From assembly GCF_043195095.1 (NCBI RefSeq), contig NZ_JBAFWN010000003.1: a stretch of DNA of 64,000 nt. One strand, given 5' to 3'. The notes beneath the pieces were generated by a model. The model was not told the DNA's origin. It ran no database searches and saw only the letters and a list, made by a program, of their open reading frames with translations. Each line of letters opens with the position of its first letter. The stretch's first letter is position 1. A program made the translations under genes and the position numbers. Origin of the DNA: NCEH01 sp043195095 (GTDB lineage Bacteria > Pseudomonadota > Alphaproteobacteria > Rhizobiales > Xanthobacteraceae). Shown one piece after another: positions 16,611 through 24,947 of the stretch.

Positions 16611-17537
16611 TCAGGTGACATCGTCGCGGGCGTTCGCCGCCCGCTGGACGGAATTGGGCGGCAGCAGCAGGGTGAGGGCCTTCGGCATGATGCGATAGTG
16701 CAGGGGCATGGTCTCGCGCGTGATCTCCCCGTCGGTCGCCACCCAGGACCGGCGGCGGCGCGGGGCGTGGATGGTGAGCGCCTTGGCGCGGAACGAGTGG
16801 ATGCCGGGATTGTTGCGCCAGGAATCCACCAAGAGGTCGGCCCCGACGCGAATCTTGGCCAGCGCGCCGCGCTCTTCCGCGATATGGATTTCCAGTTCCC
16901 CGCCATCGAGGCGCGAGCGATGCCAGCCCGGCGCGTCGAAGGCATTGTTCGTCACCAGGGCGGCATAAGCGTCGATGGGCTCGCGCCGCCCCTCGATCTC
17001 GATCTCCAGCGACAGGCGGCCCGAGCGGGTGACCGCCTTGCCGAGCGCCAAGAGCCAGCCGAGGATGCGGCCGCGCGAATCGCGCACCGCCTCGCGGGCG
17101 AGGGCCATCTGCGAAAAGAAGCCGACGCCGGAGACGCCGTGGAAGGCCCGCCCGTTCAAGGTGGCGACATCCACCCGCATGGGCTCGGCCTCGCGCAGGG
17201 CCTGGAGGGCGCCCGGAAGGTCGCGCGGCAGGCCGATGTCATGGGCGAGCAGGTTCATGGTGCCGAGCGGCAATACGCCGAGCGCGGTTTCCGTCTCCGC
17301 AAGCACCGAGGCGGCATAGCTCAGCGTGCCGTCCCCGGCGCCGACCACCAGCGCGTCATAGCCCTTGCGGTGCGCGGAACGGATCGCCTCGATCATCTGA
17401 GCGCCCTGCAAGACCACCACGTCGACCTCCTTGCCCGGCTCGGTCAGGGCCTCGTCCACTTCCTGGCGCAGGCGTTCGCCGCCGAGATCCTGCACGGTGC
17501 CGGCTTTTGCATTGAGTACGACCAGGGTTCGCCCCAT
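16611..17537 (-). CDS. Diacylglycerol kinase / YegS-like lipid kinase family protein
   Basis: 308 residues with the catalytic DAGK domain: VVLNAKAG near the N-terminus, the nucleotide-binding motif GAGDGT (66-71; usually GGDGT), and LPLGTMNLLAHDIGLP, the conserved GT-N-ar segment. The second half has LVTNNAFDAPGW and WVATDGEI, matching the beta-sandwich domain with its DGE motif. Members phosphorylate diacylglycerol, phosphatidylglycerol or other lipids; the substrate is not predictable. Transcribed divergently from the small membrane protein at 17609. Confidence 0.88.
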   Translation of the reverse strand: MGRTLVVLNAKAGTVQDLGGERLRQEVDEALTEPGKEVDVVVLQGAQMIEAIRSAHRKGYDALVVGAGDGTLSYAASVLAETETALGVLPLGTMNLLAHDIGLPRDLPGALQALREAEPMRVDVATLNGRAFHGVSGVGFFSQMALAREAVRDSRGRILGWLLALGKAVTRSGRLSLEIEIEGRREPIDAYAALVTNNAFDAPGWHRSRLDGGELEIHIAEERGALAKIRVGADLLVDSWRNNPGIHSFRAKALTIHAPRRRRSWVATDGEITRETMPLHYRIMPKALTLLLPPNSVQRAANARDDVT

Positions 17538-17608
17538 GTTCTGTCTCCGAGTGCCGCCGGCATCAAAGCGGGCGTATGATTTGGCTATGGGCGATAGGGG
17601 CTGTGAGA

Positions 17609-18010
17609 ATGTCTAACATTGAGGGAACGCAGGCGCGGCCATGGATTTTCCGGTTGCGCGCCGGCCTTCTGCTGCTGGTGGCTCTGGTGTTCTTCTGCAT
17701 CGCCGGGGGTAATTTTGTCGCGCGCCAGTTCAATCTCAACTGGGTATGGGCCCTCGGGATTGCATTCGTCTTCGCACTTCTGGTGGGCTATGGCGTTTCG
17801 CGCCTGACGCGGGCCATGTACCTCTCCGGTGCCGCCGTCCTGACCTTGCTGACCACATATCTTGCCTACGACTTTCTGCGGAACGCGGTCGGCTGGTCGC
17901 AGGCGACCGCATTGGTTCTGGCCGCCGTGCCGTTCGTGCTGATGGGCGCCGCCTTCTGGGATTTCCGCCGTTTGAAGCAGGAAATCCGTCGATGGGCGGA
18001 TGCGCGCTGA
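17609..18010 (+). CDS. Small four-helix membrane protein of unknown function
   Basis: 133 residues from ATG 17609 (GTGAGA just upstream is a weak ribosome binding site). Four hydrophobic segments are visible: LLLLVALVFFCIAGG, VWALGIAFVFALLVGYGV, YLSGAAVLTLLTTYLAY and ATALVLAAVPFVLMGAAFW. The C-terminus is charged (FRRLKQEIRRWADAR) and should face the cytoplasm. No family recognised. A short gap separates it from the DUF1328 gene. Confidence 0.65.
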   Translation: MSNIEGTQARPWIFRLRAGLLLLVALVFFCIAGGNFVARQFNLNWVWALGIAFVFALLVGYGVSRLTRAMYLSGAAVLTLLTTYLAYDFLRNAVGWSQATALVLAAVPFVLMGAAFWDFRRLKQEIRRWADAR

Positions 18011-18083
18011 CCTGAGCGCGGAGGGGGAACGAAAGCATTGCCTTGGTGGTTCCACAGCGGAAACCCTTCTGTGGAGTATGGCA

Positions 18084-18290
18084 ATGCTGAAATATGCCGT
18101 CATCTTCCTCGTGATTTCCATGATCGCGGGGGCGATGGGATTCTTCAACGTGTCCGCGGTCGCGCGCCGCATTTCGTTTGTTTTGTTCGGAATCTTCATT
18201 GCCCTGGCGGGGCTCGTGCTTCTGGCTTTCCTGCTCCTCGGCCACGTCACCGGCTCGGCGAGCCTCCTGCCTTCCATCTTTCTTACCTAA
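18084..18290 (+). CDS. DUF1328 (YtjA-type) small membrane protein
   Basis: 68 residues with two transmembrane helices. The opening MLKYAVIFLVISMIAGAMGF is the signature of the DUF1328/YtjA family (E. coli YtjA begins similarly), followed by ARRISFVLFGIFIALAGLVLL. Function unknown. GGAG (18072-18075) is well spaced for ATG 18084; ATG 18078 is too close. Confidence 0.85.
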   Translation: MLKYAVIFLVISMIAGAMGFFNVSAVARRISFVLFGIFIALAGLVLLAFLLLGHVTGSASLLPSIFLT

Positions 18291-18400
18291 GGTCATGTAC
18301 GGCGGGGCGCCGCGAGTTCAAGGGCGCACGCAGCCGTTGTGTGTGCGGTGCGGCAGCAAGCGACGTTTTGGGAGTTGAGCCGACGCCGCCGGCGCAATAG

Positions 18401-18450
18401 CCTCTGAGGGATGAAGCCGGACAACGGCTTCGCGGGGTCTTCCAGAGGAG
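18401..18450 (+). promoter_or_regulatory. Two-tier leader hairpin covering the potF ribosome binding site
   Basis: An outer stem CCTCTG (18401-18406) with CAGAGG (18443-18448) encloses an inner stem GAAGCCG (18413-18419) with CGGCTTC (18425-18431) closed by a 5-nt loop. The 3' outer arm overlaps GAGGAG, the ribosome binding site of the gene starting at 18455. The layout suggests translational gating (small molecule, sRNA or temperature). No known riboswitch class is matched by eye. Confidence 0.4.
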
Positions 18451-18454
18451 AAAA

Positions 18455-19564
18455 ATGATGCGTCGCCTTGCCCTCGCCGCGGCGTTCGGGATGGTCGCCT
18501 TTGGCGCCATGCCCGCGCTGGCACAACAGAAGGTGGTGAACGTCTATAATTGGTCGGATTATATCGACGAATCGGTCTTGGAGGATTTCACCAAGGAAAC
18601 CGGCATCAAGGTCCGCTACGACGTTTTCGACAGCAACGAGGTTCTGGAGACCAAGCTTCTGGCCGGCAAGACCGGCTATGACGTGGTGGTGCCGAGCGGC
18701 TCGTTCCTTCAGCGCCAGATCACCGCGGGTGTGTTCCAGAAGCTGGACAAGTCCAAGCTGCCGAACCTGCAATATGCCTGGCCGGAAATCACTAAGCGCC
18801 TGGCGGTGTATGATCCCGGCAATGATTATGCCGTGAACTATATGTGGGGCACCACCGGCATCGGCTATAACGTGGATATGGTGAAGAAGCGGCTCGGCGA
18901 CATTCCGCTGAACACCTGGGACATCGTGTTCAAGCCGGAGAATCTCTCCAAGCTGAAGGATTGCGGCGTCTATTTCCTCGATGGCCCGGAGGAGGTCATT
19001 CCCTCCGCTCTGCGCTATCTCGGCATGGACCCCAACTCCAAGAACCCGGACGACATCGCCAAGGCCGGCGACCTGCTGATGACGGTGCGCCCGTTCATCC
19101 GCAAGTTTGATTCCTCCGGCTATATCAATGCGCTGGCGCGCGGCGACATCTGCATCGCGGTGGGCTGGTCGGGCGATGTGTTCCAGGCCAAGACCCGCGC
19201 CGCGGAAGCCGCCAAGAAGACCAAGAAGAAGCCGGTCGAGATCGCCTATGCCATTCCCAAGCAGGGCGCGCTGATGTGGTTCGACAATTTCGCCATCCCC
19301 AAGGACGCGAAGAATGTGGATGAGGCTCACACCTTCATCAATTACATGATGCGTCCTGAGGTTGCCGCGAAGAACTCGAACTATATCTCCTACGCCAACG
19401 GCAATCTGGCGTCGCAGAAGTTCATCGACAAGGCGATCCTGGACAATCCCGCCATCTACCCGGACCAGGCGACCTTCGACCTGCTGTTCACCGTCACCAC
19501 CTATCCGATGGACATCCAGCGCGTGGTCACCCGCACCTGGACCAAGTTCAAGCGCGGCAAGTGA
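18455..19564 (+). CDS. potF: Polyamine (putrescine/spermidine) ABC transporter substrate-binding protein
   Basis: 369-residue periplasmic binding protein. Signal peptide of about 23 residues (cleavage at ALA-QQ). The mature protein begins VVNVYNWSDYIDESVLEDF, the hallmark of PotF/PotD proteins, and has TGYDVVVPSG, YMWGTTGIGYN, GWSGDVFQA and a C-terminal YPMDIQRVVTRTWTKFK. PotF (putrescine) fits the length better than PotD. No permease or ATPase genes lie next to it: it is a solitary binding-protein gene with its own hairpin leader and terminator. Confidence 0.92.
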   Translation: MMRRLALAAAFGMVAFGAMPALAQQKVVNVYNWSDYIDESVLEDFTKETGIKVRYDVFDSNEVLETKLLAGKTGYDVVVPSGSFLQRQITAGVFQKLDKSKLPNLQYAWPEITKRLAVYDPGNDYAVNYMWGTTGIGYNVDMVKKRLGDIPLNTWDIVFKPENLSKLKDCGVYFLDGPEEVIPSALRYLGMDPNSKNPDDIAKAGDLLMTVRPFIRKFDSSGYINALARGDICIAVGWSGDVFQAKTRAAEAAKKTKKKPVEIAYAIPKQGALMWFDNFAIPKDAKNVDEAHTFINYMMRPEVAAKNSNYISYANGNLASQKFIDKAILDNPAIYPDQATFDLLFTVTTYPMDIQRVVTRTWTKFKRGK

Positions 19565-19609
19565 GCCGAGGAAAGTGAGCCCGCAGGGGCTCCCCGTCTG
19601 AAGCCATTG

Positions 19610-19643
19610 GCGCCCCGCGACTCGTGCGCGGGGCGCTTTTTTT
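19610..19643 (+). terminator. Intrinsic terminator after potF
   Basis: Perfect 10-bp stem GCGCCCCGCG (19610-19619) with CGCGGGGCGC (19627-19636), a 7-nt loop and seven T (19637-19643). It ends the potF transcript; the next gene is convergent. Confidence 0.92.
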
Positions 19644-19660
19644 GCGCGGTCTGTGCTCTC

Positions 19661-21277
19661 TCAGCCGCGCGCGCGCAGTTCGCGCCGCAGGATCTTGCCG
19701 GTGGCGGTCATGGGCAGGGCATCGGTGAAAGCGACGTGGCGCGGATATTCATGCGCGGAAAGCCGCTCGCGCACATGGCGCTGGATGTCGGCCACCAAAG
19801 CTTCGCCGGCGGCATGGCCGTCCTTGAGCACGATCCAGGCCTTCACGGCCTCGGTGCGCACCGGATCGGGCACGCCCACCACCGCGACGAAGGCGACGGC
19901 GGGGTGGCGCAGGATGCAATCCTCGATCTCCCCCGGTCCGATGCGATAGCCGGCGGAGGTGATGACATCGTCCGAGCGGCCAACATACCAGAGATAGCCC
20001 TCTTCATCCTGCCGGCCCATGTCCCCGGTGAGCAGGAAATCGCCTGCGTATTTTTCCGCCGTGGCTTTTGGATTGTTGAAATATTCCAGCATCATCACCG
20101 GATCGCCCCGGCGCACCGCCACATGGCCTTCCGCGCCCGCGGGCAGCAGGTTTCCGGCGTCGTCCACGATCCGCACGTCGTGGCCGGGAATGGGCTTGCC
20201 CATGGCGCCGGGCCGGATGGGGAAGAAATTGGAATTAGACCCCACCACCAGATTGCATTCGGTCTGACCGTAGATCTCCCGCGCCTCGACGCCCAGGCGC
20301 TCCTGCACGAAGGCGCCAAGCTCCGCGCCCAGCGTCTCGCCCCCGGTGAGCAGGGACCGCAGGTTCAGGCCCGCCGGGCGGCGCACATCGGCCTGCCGCA
20401 GCAGTTTCAGCGCGGTGGGCGGCAGGAATACGTTGCGCACCTTGTGGTCCGCCATCAGCGCCATGGCCGCATCCGGATCGAACTTCTTCGCCCGATAGGC
20501 GAGCACGGGCACGCCGAGATAAAGGCTCGGGAACAGCACGTCGAACAGGCCGCCGATCCAGGCCCAGTCGGCCGGCGTCCAATGCAGGTCGCCGGGCTGG
20601 GGCATGTATTGGTGGACGAATTCGATGCAGGGCAGATGCCCCAGCAGCACGCGATGCCCGTGCAGGGCGCCCTTGGGATTTCCCGTCGTGCCCGAGGTGA
20701 AGATGATGATGCCGGGATCGTCCGGCCCGGTATCCACCGGCGCGAAGCGGTCCGAGGCGCGGGCGAGCGCGTCGTCGAAGGAGAGGGTGGCCGCATCGCC
20801 CTTGTCCGGGCCGATGACGAACACATGGGTGAGGGTGGGCAGCCGGTCGCGGATGCGCTGAAGCTTGGCGAGACCGGCGAGATCCGTCACCAGCACCTTG
20901 GCGCCGGAGGCGTTGAGGCGGAATTCCAGCGCCTCGTCGCCGAACAAGGTGAACAGCGGCACCGAGACCATGCCCGCCTTGAACGCGCCGATATGGGCGA
21001 TGGCGGTTTCCGGCGCCTGGGGCAGGAACACGGCCACCCGGTCCGTTCGCGCGAGCCCGCAGGCGGTCAGCACATTGGCGAAGCGATTGGTGAGGGCGGA
21101 AAGATCCTCGAACGAATAGCGCGTCACCGCGCCGGTTTCCTCGACGAAGATCAGCGCCGGCTTGTTCGCGCCCGTCGCGTGCGCGTCCGAGCAGGCGACA
21201 CCCATGTTGAAGCGCGCCGGAATCTCCCAGCGGAACTGGCGCACGAGGGCGTCATAGGTCGAGGCCGGACGCAGCAT
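19661..21277 (-). CDS. AMP-dependent acyl-CoA synthetase (medium-chain/ACSM-like)
   Basis: 538 residues of the ANL superfamily, activating a carboxylic acid with ATP and CoA. Adenylate-forming signatures: IIFTSGTTGNPKGALHGHR (P-loop), YGQTECN, LLTGDMGRQDEEGY and the catalytic C-terminal lysine motif TATGKILRRELRARG. The segment HWTPADWAWIGGLFDVLFPSLYLG and NSNFFPIRPGAMGKP are typical of medium-chain acyl-CoA synthetases related to the ACSM group. GGAGG upstream of the start supports ATG 21277. Substrate not assignable. It is not part of the downstream sugar-phosphate genes; about 300 bp with palindromes lies upstream. Confidence 0.9.
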   Translation of the reverse strand: MLRPASTYDALVRQFRWEIPARFNMGVACSDAHATGANKPALIFVEETGAVTRYSFEDLSALTNRFANVLTACGLARTDRVAVFLPQAPETAIAHIGAFKAGMVSVPLFTLFGDEALEFRLNASGAKVLVTDLAGLAKLQRIRDRLPTLTHVFVIGPDKGDAATLSFDDALARASDRFAPVDTGPDDPGIIIFTSGTTGNPKGALHGHRVLLGHLPCIEFVHQYMPQPGDLHWTPADWAWIGGLFDVLFPSLYLGVPVLAYRAKKFDPDAAMALMADHKVRNVFLPPTALKLLRQADVRRPAGLNLRSLLTGGETLGAELGAFVQERLGVEAREIYGQTECNLVVGSNSNFFPIRPGAMGKPIPGHDVRIVDDAGNLLPAGAEGHVAVRRGDPVMMLEYFNNPKATAEKYAGDFLLTGDMGRQDEEGYLWYVGRSDDVITSAGYRIGPGEIEDCILRHPAVAFVAVVGVPDPVRTEAVKAWIVLKDGHAAGEALVADIQRHVRERLSAHEYPRHVAFTDALPMTATGKILRRELRARG

Positions 21278-21404
21278 GATGTTTCCTCCCGCCGGTTTTC
21301 CGCTTTCTCTTCAAGAGCAGCGACCCGGGCTTTTATGGAAACGATCGAACGTTTTTTTACTGTCGGCGTCAAGATGGATGACGGGCTTGGTCGGGCGGGG
21401 CGGA

Positions 21405-21555
21405 ACCCCCTCACCCCGCCCCTCTCCCCGCGGGGGAGAGGGGGATTTGCAGGCAGGCGATGGAAGTTATCTCTCGCAGACGGGTGAGCCTTTCCCGGCT
21501 CCTCACCTCTCCCCGCCGGGGAGAGGTCGGCCGCAAAGCGGCCGGGTGAGGGGGC
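21405..21555. repeat. Pair of GC-rich intergenic palindromes
   Basis: Two inverted repeats in the 304-bp gap between the acyl-CoA synthetase start and the rpe stop. The first is CCCCTCTCCCC/GGGGAGAGGGG around 21418-21443; the second contains CCTCTCCCC-gcc-GGGGAGAGG (21506-21526) and GGCCGC-aaa-GCGGCC (21529-21543), framed by CTCACC and GGGTGAG. Such units recur in intergenic DNA of Hyphomicrobiales. They may act as transcript ends for rpe or as mobile REP-like elements. Nothing else is seen in this gap. Confidence 0.75.
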
Positions 21556-21581
21556 ACGCTTGGCGGCGCTCGCCGCGCCGA

Positions 21582-22262
21582 TCACGCCACCAGCCCGAGG
21601 GCGCTCGCCGCTTGGTCGCGGATGGCGGCAATATTGGCGCGATAGCCCTCGATCCCGCCCTTGAACACGGCCGATCCCGCCACCAGCACGTCCGCCCCGG
21701 CCTTCACGCACAGGGCGCCGGTCTGCGGGTTCACGCCGCCGTCGATCTCCAGGCGGATGTCGCGGCCGCGGATCATGTCGCGGATGCGCTCGATCTTGGG
21801 CAGTACGTCGGGAATGAAGGCCTGTCCGCCGAAGCCGGGATTGACGGTCATCACGCAGATCAGGTCGGTCTTATCCAGCACATAGTCCAGCACCCGCTCG
21901 GAGGTGGCCGGGTTCAGCGCGATGCCGGCCTTCTTGCCGAGCCCGCGGATCACCTGAAGGCAGCGGTCCAGATGGTCGGTGGCTTCCGCCTGCACGGTGA
22001 TGATGTCCGCCCCCGCCTTGGCGAAGGCCTCCAGATAGGGCTCCACCGGCGAAATCATCAGATGCACGTCGAACACCTTGTCGGTGTAGGGCCGCAGCGC
22101 CTTGATGATGTCCGGGCCGAAGGTGATGTTGGGCACGAAATGGCCGTCCATCACGTCGAGATGGATGTAATCGGCCCCGGCCGCCGCCACGTCGCGCACT
22201 TCTTCGCCGAGGCGGGAGAAGTCGCTGGCGAGGATCGAGGGCGCGATCAGCGGGAAATTCAT
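21582..22262 (-). CDS. rpe: Ribulose-phosphate 3-epimerase
   Basis: Interconverts ribulose 5-phosphate and xylulose 5-phosphate in the pentose phosphate and Calvin pathways. 226-residue TIM barrel with APSILASDFSRLGEE, the metal-site motifs IHLDVMDGHFVPNITFGP and DVHLMI, MTVNPGFGGQAF and EIDGGVN. It is the last gene of the fbp-rpe pair (76-nt gap) downstream of the C1 cofactor genes. The association with fbp could reflect a Calvin-cycle link, but both enzymes also serve housekeeping metabolism and no cbb genes are present here. Confidence 0.97.
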   Translation of the reverse strand: MNFPLIAPSILASDFSRLGEEVRDVAAAGADYIHLDVMDGHFVPNITFGPDIIKALRPYTDKVFDVHLMISPVEPYLEAFAKAGADIITVQAEATDHLDRCLQVIRGLGKKAGIALNPATSERVLDYVLDKTDLICVMTVNPGFGGQAFIPDVLPKIERIRDMIRGRDIRLEIDGGVNPQTGALCVKAGADVLVAGSAVFKGGIEGYRANIAAIRDQAASALGLVA

Positions 22263-22338
22263 GGCATCAACTCCTGCGCGGGGCTTCTCACTGCGGCGCC
22301 CGTCATATGGGGACCGGGCGGGCGCGCCGCCACATCCT

Positions 22339-23328
22339 TCAATAATAGCTGGCGATCTTTTCCACTTCCTCGCGCGAGCCGAACACCAGCGGAATGCGCT
22401 GGTGCAGCTTCTGCGGGACGATGTCGAGGATGCGGGTCTTGCCGTCGGTGGCAGCGCCCTGCGCCTGTTCCACCAGGAAGGCGACCGGATTGGCCTCGTA
22501 GATCAGGCGCAGGCGGCCTTCGGCATAGCCCTTGCGGCTGTCGCCGGGATAGAGATACACGCCGCCGCGGGTGAAGATGCGGAACGCGTCGGCCACCATG
22601 GAGCCGACCCAGCGCATGTTGAAATCCTTGCCGCGCGGGCCGTCCTTGCCGGCGAGGCAATCCTCGATATAGGCGCGCATGGGCGCCGCCCAATGGCGGA
22701 CGTTGGATTGGTTGACGCCATATTCCTTGGTGGCGGCGGGCACTTCCACGGCGGCACGGGCGAGGATGAAATCGCCGCTCGCCCGGTCCAGCACGAACAC
22801 CTGCGTGCCCGCGCCCACGGTGGAGACCAGCAGCGTGGAGGGGCCATAGACCAGGAAGCCGGAGGCGAGCTGGGCCGTGCCCTTCTGCTTCAGCGCTTCC
22901 ACCGGGTCGGGGAAAGCTTCGGCGCTATAAGGCAGCACCGAATAGATGGTGCCGATGGAGACGTTGGTGTCGATGTTCGAGGAGCCGTCCAGCGGGTCCA
23001 CCGCCACCACCAGCGTGCCGGCGCCGTTGAGCGGGATCGGCGTCTCGCTTTCCTCCGAGCCGAGGAAAGCGACGGGGGCGGCCTTCAGGGCGGAGACGAT
23101 GGCCTCCTCGGCGATCACGTCCAGTTCCTTCTGGGCATCGCCGCCGGCATTGGCCTCGTCGCCGCGGATCTTGGCGAAATGCTCGGCGAGCGGGCCGCGC
23201 GCCACCATGTCGGCGATGGCGACGCCGGCTTGCGCAATGCGCTCCACGGCTGCGGCAACGGCCTTGCGGGTGTCATCCCCGGCCGCCCAGGTGCCGAGAT
23301 AGCCTTGCAGGGTCACGACGTCGCTCAC
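22339..23328 (-). CDS. fbp: Class I fructose-1,6-bisphosphatase
   Basis: Hydrolyses fructose 1,6-bisphosphate to fructose 6-phosphate in gluconeogenesis or the Calvin cycle. 329 residues; metal-binding EESE region (LGSEESETPI), VDPLDGSSNIDTNVSIGTI, LDRASGDFIL, and the substrate-binding RWVGSMVADAFRIFTRGGVYLYP. No long N-terminal regulatory extension. It lies 96 nt after folB and may be transcribed with it or from its own promoter. Confidence 0.97.
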   Translation of the reverse strand: MSDVVTLQGYLGTWAAGDDTRKAVAAAVERIAQAGVAIADMVARGPLAEHFAKIRGDEANAGGDAQKELDVIAEEAIVSALKAAPVAFLGSEESETPIPLNGAGTLVVAVDPLDGSSNIDTNVSIGTIYSVLPYSAEAFPDPVEALKQKGTAQLASGFLVYGPSTLLVSTVGAGTQVFVLDRASGDFILARAAVEVPAATKEYGVNQSNVRHWAAPMRAYIEDCLAGKDGPRGKDFNMRWVGSMVADAFRIFTRGGVYLYPGDSRKGYAEGRLRLIYEANPVAFLVEQAQGAATDGKTRILDIVPQKLHQRIPLVFGSREEVEKIASYY

Positions 23329-23424
23329 CTTGTGTCTCCTACGTGCACATGCGGGACCTAACCCGCCGGTTCGGCGCTCTTATGGCGCACGGCGCGGAAG
23401 CCGTCGAGCTTTGGCGCGCGCTGT

Positions 23425-23853
23425 TCACCGCCCGCGATGGATTTCCACGCCCACGTCGCCGAACACGCCGCTGATCGGCGCGCCCGGCTTGTGCACCACC
23501 ACGCGCACCTGCTCGATCTGCGCGAAATGGTCCAGCAGGCGCGCGGCGATGCGCTCGGCCAGCGTTTCCACCAGATGGACGATGTCGTCCTCCACCACCG
23601 CCCGCACATGCTCGTACACCGTCTGGTAGGAGACGGTGAGGGCGGGGTCGTCGGCCCAGGCGGCGGGGCGGGTGTCGAGCCACCAGTCCACATCCACCAC
23701 GAAGCGCTGGCCCAGCTGCTGCTCGGCATCGAACACGCCATGGCGGGCGTAGAAGGGAAGGGCCCTCAAGAACAGGCGGTCGCGTCGCGGCGCCGCGGCG
23801 GCGGGCTCGGCCTCGGCCGCTTCGAGGGCTTCCGGGTCGCTGGGATCAATCAT
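23425..23853 (-). CDS. folB: Dihydroneopterin aldolase-like protein (FolB family)
   Basis: 142 residues. After a 25-residue Ala/Glu-rich extension comes the FolB fold: DRLFLRALPFYARHGVFDAEQQLGQRFVVDVDWWLD, where Tyr and Glu-type active-site positions of the family lie (RHGVFDAEQ), and TLAERIAARLLDHF, VRVVVHKPGAPI. FolB cleaves dihydroneopterin to hydroxymethyl-dihydropterin. Its place 5 nt behind an H4MPT/methanofuran-type gene suggests a paralog that supplies the pterin of H4MPT rather than folate. Start ATG 23853; the N-terminal extension is unusual for FolB. Confidence 0.85.
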   Translation of the reverse strand: MIDPSDPEALEAAEAEPAAAAPRRDRLFLRALPFYARHGVFDAEQQLGQRFVVDVDWWLDTRPAAWADDPALTVSYQTVYEHVRAVVEDDIVHLVETLAERIAARLLDHFAQIEQVRVVVHKPGAPISGVFGDVGVEIHRGR

Positions 23854-23858
23854 GGGGC

Positions 23859-24947
23859 TCACGCGAGGCTCGATGTGGCGAAGGACGGAAGAGGGTGCGA
23901 GGGGCCGCCCGTGAAAGCAAGCCGGGCGAAAGCAAGGCGCCCCACCGCGACGGCGGGCGCGCAATCGGCCGCCCGTGCCGCAAGCTCCGGGTTGTCGGTG
24001 AAGACGGCGCCCACATCCAGATAGGGACGCCCAAGGCGCGCGGCGAGCCGCTCGGCCAGGAAGCGGCCGATGCCGGCGCCGACGATCGGCGCATCCGTGG
24101 GCAGGCTCACGCCCGAGAGCACGCAGGCGAGCGCGCCATGCAGCGTGTGGAGCTGCACCGCCGCCGCATAAGCCGCGAGCTGGCGCGCCTGCTCGAGCGT
24201 CGCCGGGCCGAGATCGCGCCCCACCATGCGCAGCAGCCGGCGGGCACTGGCTTCCTGCGTCTTCGGGCCGCCATCCGCCGAGGGATGCAGGTCGCCATGT
24301 TCCGGCAGGTCGCCGGTGAGGCGGTAGATATCGGCGGTGGTCGCGAAATGCTCCGCCATCAGCGGCACAAAGCTGCCGGCGAACGGCAGCGCGGCCGCCA
24401 GCGCCATCACCGGCGTGCGCGCCACGCCGCCATAGACCAGTTCGCCGCTCGCGAGGCGCTCGGCATCGCTGAAGCCGCGCGCCGTGACGGCTCCTTGCGA
24501 AAAGGGAATGAGATCGGTCGTCGTGGAGCCGATATCCACCAAAACCCCGCACGGCAGCTCCGTCGCGAGGGCGGCGGCGGTGGCGTGCCAATTGGCGGAG
24601 GCGATCCCGGCCACATGCTCGGTCGCCGCCGAGGCGGGCACGAGGCCGTCCGGCCCGGCATAGATCAGGCATCCGGGGCCGAGGCGCGCCCCGAGCGCCG
24701 CCGCAAGCGCCGTGACGCCGGTGGCGCGATCGGGCCACAGATCCACCAGTTCGCCCGTCATGGTCACGGCCGAGGGCACGTGCGGGAGCGTGCCGAGGCT
24801 GGCGAGCGCCGCATCCAGCTGGTCCATGCCGCGCCAGAGCGCGCACGGGGCCATGTCCACGGCGCGCAGGCGGCCCGCGTCATCGAAGGCGGCGCGTTTG
24901 AGGTGCGCGCCGCCCACGTCCCAGCCGAGAAAGGCGAAATCGCTCAT
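23859..24947 (-). CDS. Hydantoinase/oxoprolinase-type C1 cofactor protein (MfnF-like)
   Basis: 362 residues of the ASKHA-type family annotated as an H4MPT-linked C1-transfer protein. Phosphate-binding style motifs: FLGWDVGGAHLKRAAFD at the start and LVDIGSTTTDLIPF in the middle; GGVARTPV and GAGIGRFLAE follow. In methanogens the related MfnF condenses the furan and tyramine-glutamate halves of methanofuran, so a role in the methylofuran of methylotrophs is the best guess. Its ATG overlaps the stop of the MfnD-like ligase gene by 4 nt, consistent with consecutive steps. Confidence 0.8.
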   Translation of the reverse strand: MSDFAFLGWDVGGAHLKRAAFDDAGRLRAVDMAPCALWRGMDQLDAALASLGTLPHVPSAVTMTGELVDLWPDRATGVTALAAALGARLGPGCLIYAGPDGLVPASAATEHVAGIASANWHATAAALATELPCGVLVDIGSTTTDLIPFSQGAVTARGFSDAERLASGELVYGGVARTPVMALAAALPFAGSFVPLMAEHFATTADIYRLTGDLPEHGDLHPSADGGPKTQEASARRLLRMVGRDLGPATLEQARQLAAYAAAVQLHTLHGALACVLSGVSLPTDAPIVGAGIGRFLAERLAARLGRPYLDVGAVFTDNPELAARAADCAPAVAVGRLAFARLAFTGGPSHPLPSFATSSLA

